From an uncultured Flavobacteriaceae bacterium (GTDB lineage: Bacteria > Bacteroidota > Bacteroidia > Flavobacteriales > Flavobacteriaceae), in contig CALZKX010000361.1 in NCBI GenBank assembly GCA_945788155.1, forward strand, positions 1-8,842: a stretch of 8,842 nt of DNA. Direction: 5' to 3'. The position numbers and the translations under genes are program-made. Position 1 is the stretch's first letter. Every line of letters begins with the position of its first letter. Positions 6,863 through 8,842 of this stretch are shown in pieces. The notes under the pieces were generated by a model. The model had not been told where the DNA came from and ran no database searches. It worked only from the letters and a program-made list of their open reading frames with translations.

Positions 6863-7180
6863 TTAAGCTTGTCCAGTTGGCCCAAAATTTAATGGCATTG
6901 GAGGCTGCTCGTAATCTTTAATCTCGCCATGTGCATTTTCAAATCGCTTCACATTTTCATTTAAAGCTTTTGCCAAACGCTTAGCGTGTTGTGGTGTCAA
7001 AATAATTCTAGATTTTACCTTGCTTTTTGGAGTCCCAGGCATGATACTTACAAAATCCAGTACAAACTCAGAAACCGAATGATTGATTATTGCCAAATTT
7101 GAGTAAATGCCTTCAGCAATTTTTTCATCCAGCTCTATATTTATTTGACCTTGTTTTGGCTTATTTTTATTGTCTGCCAT
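6863..7180 (-). CDS. DUF3467 domain-containing protein
   Basis: This 105-residue soluble protein belongs to the uncharacterised DUF3467 family. Recognisable family segments are QGQINIELDEKIAEGIYSNL near the N-terminus, EFVLDFVSIMPGTPKSKVKS in the middle and LTPQHAKRLAKALNENVKRF after it, ending PPMPLNFGPTGQA. No catalytic motif, signal peptide or membrane helix is evident. The ATG at 7180 (MADNKNKPKQ) is chosen because family members start with a short polar lead before QGQINIE. An in-frame ATG at 7204 would add eight residues (MEAKTSFK) but lies inside a perfect hairpin. In Bacteroidetes the gene commonly follows rpoC, as here, 160 nt past the rpoC stop and behind its terminator. A link to transcription is only suggested by position. 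Confidence 0.9.
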   Translation of the reverse strand: MADNKNKPKQGQINIELDEKIAEGIYSNLAIINHSVSEFVLDFVSIMPGTPKSKVKSRIILTPQHAKRLAKALNENVKRFENAHGEIKDYEQPPMPLNFGPTGQA

Positions 7181-7196
7181 CTTAAAACTTGTTTTT

Positions 7197-7216
7197 GCTT
7201 CCATAATAATGGAAGC
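7197..7216 (-). promoter_or_regulatory. Perfect hairpin covering the upstream start codon of the DUF3467 gene
   Basis: GCTTCCAT (7197-7204) and ATGGAAGC (7209-7216) are perfectly complementary, leaving a 4-nt loop. In the minus-strand RNA the 3' arm would carry the distal half and the AUG at 7204-7202 sits at the loop junction. If translation begins at 7180, the hairpin is 16 nt upstream, in the leader. It could hide a start codon, act as an operator or set the 5' end. Function is not known. Confidence 0.4.
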
Positions 7217-7239
7217 CTTATTAATTAATTTTTGTAATA

Positions 7240-7277
7240 AAAAAGCCTTCTTACAAATTTTTGAGTGAAGGCTTTTT
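7240..7277 (-). terminator. Intrinsic terminator of rpoC
   Basis: GAAGGCTTTTT (7267-7277) and AAAAAGCCTTC (7240-7250) form an 11-bp stem with a GC-containing core and a 16-nt loop. In the rpoC (minus) direction the 3' arm runs into a U-tract (GGCTTTTTTATT). It lies 63 nt past the rpoC stop codon. This is the best terminator in the window. The loop contains AAAATTTG on the minus strand, one mismatch from TAnnTTTG. Confidence 0.8.
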
Positions 7278-7302
7278 CTTTTATAGATTCGTTACTGTCT
7301 TC

Positions 7303-7320
7303 GCTTCGACAAGCTCAGTG
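7303..7320 (+). repeat. REP-like intergenic repeat, copy C (divergent)
   Basis: GCTTCGACAAGCTCAGTG shares the TTCGAC...GCTCA core with copies A and B and contains a small stem (GCTT/AAGC around CGAC). It sits between the rpoC stop and its terminator. TTCGACAAGCTCAGTG-type elements are, to my knowledge, frequent in flavobacterial spacers. Confidence 0.45.
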
Positions 7321-7340
7321 CCAACGCAGGAATAGCAATT

Positions 7341-8842
7341 TTAATTATAATTCAATTCTTGCTTAGCTTGCATCATTTCGTCAAACTCTTCTTTAGAACC
7401 AACAATAATATTCTCGTAGTGTCTAAGTCCTGTTCCTGCAGGGATCTTATGTCCAACAATTACGTTTTCTTTAAGCCCTTCAAGTGTGTCTATTTTACCA
7501 TTAACAGCTGCTTCGTTTAAAACCTTCGTAGTTTCTTGGAAGGATGCTGCCGAGATAAATGATTTAGTTTGAAGCGATGCTCTTGTAATACCTTGAAGAA
7601 TTGGTGTTGCAGTTGCTGGATTTGCATCACGAGCTACAACTAAGTTCTTATCTTCACGACGTAACAATGAGTTCTCATCTCTTAATTCTCTTGAAGTTAC
7701 CATTTGACCAGCTTTAAAATTCTCTGAATCTCCAGCTTCTTCAACTATTTTCTTTCCAAAAATATCGTCATTTTCTTCAATAAAATCAGATTTATGGACT
7801 AATTGATCTTCTAGGAAAATAGTATCTCCAGAATCTTGAATTCTAACTTTACGCATCATTTGCCTTACAACAACTTCAAAGTGTTTATCATTAATTTTTA
7901 CACCTTGTAAACGATATACTTCTTGTACTTCATTAACTAAGTATTGTTGTACTGCAGATGGCCCTTTAATATTTAAAATATCGTTAGGTGTAATCGATCC
8001 ATCGGATAAAGGCATACCAGCTTTAACGAAATCATTTTCTTGAACAAGAATTTGATTAGATAATTTCACTAAGTATTTCTTAATATCTCCTAATTTAGAT
8101 TCAACTATAATCTCACGGTTACCTCTCTTAATTTTACCAAAAGAAACCACACCATCAATAGCACTAACTACTGCTGGGTTTGATGGGTTACGTGCTTCAA
8201 ACAGCTCTGTAACACGAGGTAAACCACCTGTAATATCCCCTGCTTTTGCAGATTTACGAGGTATTTTTACTAAGATTTTACCAACCTTGATCTTATCGTT
8301 ATCATCAATCATTAAGTGTGCCCCAACTGGTAAGTTGTATGAACGAATTACTTCGCCTTTAGCATCTTCTATATGTAAAGTAGGAATTAATTTCTTATTT
8401 CTTGACTCAGAAATTACTTTTTCCTGAAATCCAGTTTGTTCATCAATTTCTACTTGATAAGTAATACCTTGTTCGATATTTTCATATTTTACTTTACCAG
8501 CAAATTCTGAAATAATTACACCATTATAAGGATCCCATTGACATACTACGTCGTTAGCCTTTAACTTCTGGCCGTTTTTAACATAAATGGAAGATCCATA
8601 AGGAATATTATTGGTACTTAGCGTTATTCCTGTTTTCTCATCGATAAGTTTAATTTCTGAGGTTCTTGAAATTACAATATCTACCACATTTCCATCACTA
8701 TCTTCACCTTTAACAGTTTTAAGGTCTTCGATTTCGGCTTTACCATCAAACTTAACAAATAACTTGTTCTCTTCTGAAATGTTACCAGCAATACCACCAA
8801 CGTGGAAGGTACGAAGTGTTAACTGTGTACCAGGTTCTCCAA
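7341..8842 (-). CDS. rpoC: DNA-directed RNA polymerase subunit beta', C-terminal part (runs off right edge)
   Basis: The frame is open from the right edge to the stop at 7341, giving the last 499 residues of RpoC, the RNA polymerase core subunit that carries the active site and trigger loop. The fragment opens with EPGTQLTLRTFHVGG (residues 2-16), the conserved segment entering the trigger loop. Residues about 21-197 form a long insertion (SI3-like, with beta-barrel sandwich-hybrid character) before the loop resumes at AGDITGGLPRVTELFEARNP (200-219). The C-terminal core follows, with NVIVGHKIPAGTG at 459-471 and a normal acidic tail ending KQELNYN. No internal start should be used: the ATG at 8687 is merely an internal methionine or valine-context codon of the insertion. 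rpoB would be expected beyond the right edge. A strong intrinsic terminator follows the stop. Confidence 0.98.
   Translation of the reverse strand, partial: GEPGTQLTLRTFHVGGIAGNISEENKLFVKFDGKAEIEDLKTVKGEDSDGNVVDIVISRTSEIKLIDEKTGITLSTNNIPYGSSIYVKNGQKLKANDVVCQWDPYNGVIISEFAGKVKYENIEQGITYQVEIDEQTGFQEKVISESRNKKLIPTLHIEDAKGEVIRSYNLPVGAHLMIDDNDKIKVGKILVKIPRKSAKAGDITGGLPRVTELFEARNPSNPAVVSAIDGVVSFGKIKRGNREIIVESKLGDIKKYLVKLSNQILVQENDFVKAGMPLSDGSITPNDILNIKGPSAVQQYLVNEVQEVYRLQGVKINDKHFEVVVRQMMRKVRIQDSGDTIFLEDQLVHKSDFIEENDDIFGKKIVEEAGDSENFKAGQMVTSRELRDENSLLRREDKNLVVARDANPATATPILQGITRASLQTKSFISAASFQETTKVLNEAAVNGKIDTLEGLKENVIVGHKIPAGTGLRHYENIIVGSKEEFDEMMQAKQELNYN

Overview
The window is AT-rich and looks like chromosomal DNA of a marine-type flavobacterium (Bacteroidota, Flavobacteriaceae). 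The evidence is -7 promoter elements of the Bacteroidetes form TAnnTTTG, an absence of Shine-Dalgarno sequences, a thrombospondin type 3 repeat surface protein with flavobacterial modules, a DUF3467 gene next to rpoC, and short flavobacterial-looking intergenic repeats. The exact genus cannot be read from the sequence.

Layout, left to right. 1-1622 (minus) is the N-terminal 540 residues of a large secreted TSP3/Ig-like protein that runs off the left edge; a good TAnnTTTG element and a 30-nt inverted repeat precede it. 1869-4556 (minus) is a two-gene signalling operon: a membrane HisKA_2-type histidine kinase with a long extracytoplasmic helical domain, then a LytTR response regulator. 4557-4684 is a divergent promoter region. 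4685-6274 (plus) is prfC, peptide chain release factor 3, intact. 6449-6685 (plus) is a small YjdI-like 4Fe-4S protein. 6686-6862 has no gene but holds two REP-like repeat copies and a perfect hairpin. 6863-7180 (minus) is a DUF3467 protein. 7205-7340 holds the rpoC intrinsic terminator and a third REP-like copy. 7341-8842 (minus) is the C-terminal 499 residues of RpoC, running off the right edge.

How the genes relate. rpoC and prfC are housekeeping genes of transcription and translation. The kinase and regulator form a cognate pair by adjacency (18-nt gap). The next gene downstream on the same strand is the surface protein, so control of the adhesin by this pair is an attractive but unproven idea. 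The DUF3467 gene follows rpoC as in other Bacteroidetes, but here a strong terminator separates them.

I see no clearly new multi-gene system, defence island, CRISPR array, tRNA or transposon. The most interesting items are regulatory: the inverted repeat at the predicted 5' end of the adhesin transcript, a hairpin over the upstream start codon of the DUF3467 gene, and the repeat cluster. No gene-free stretch exceeds 300 bases.
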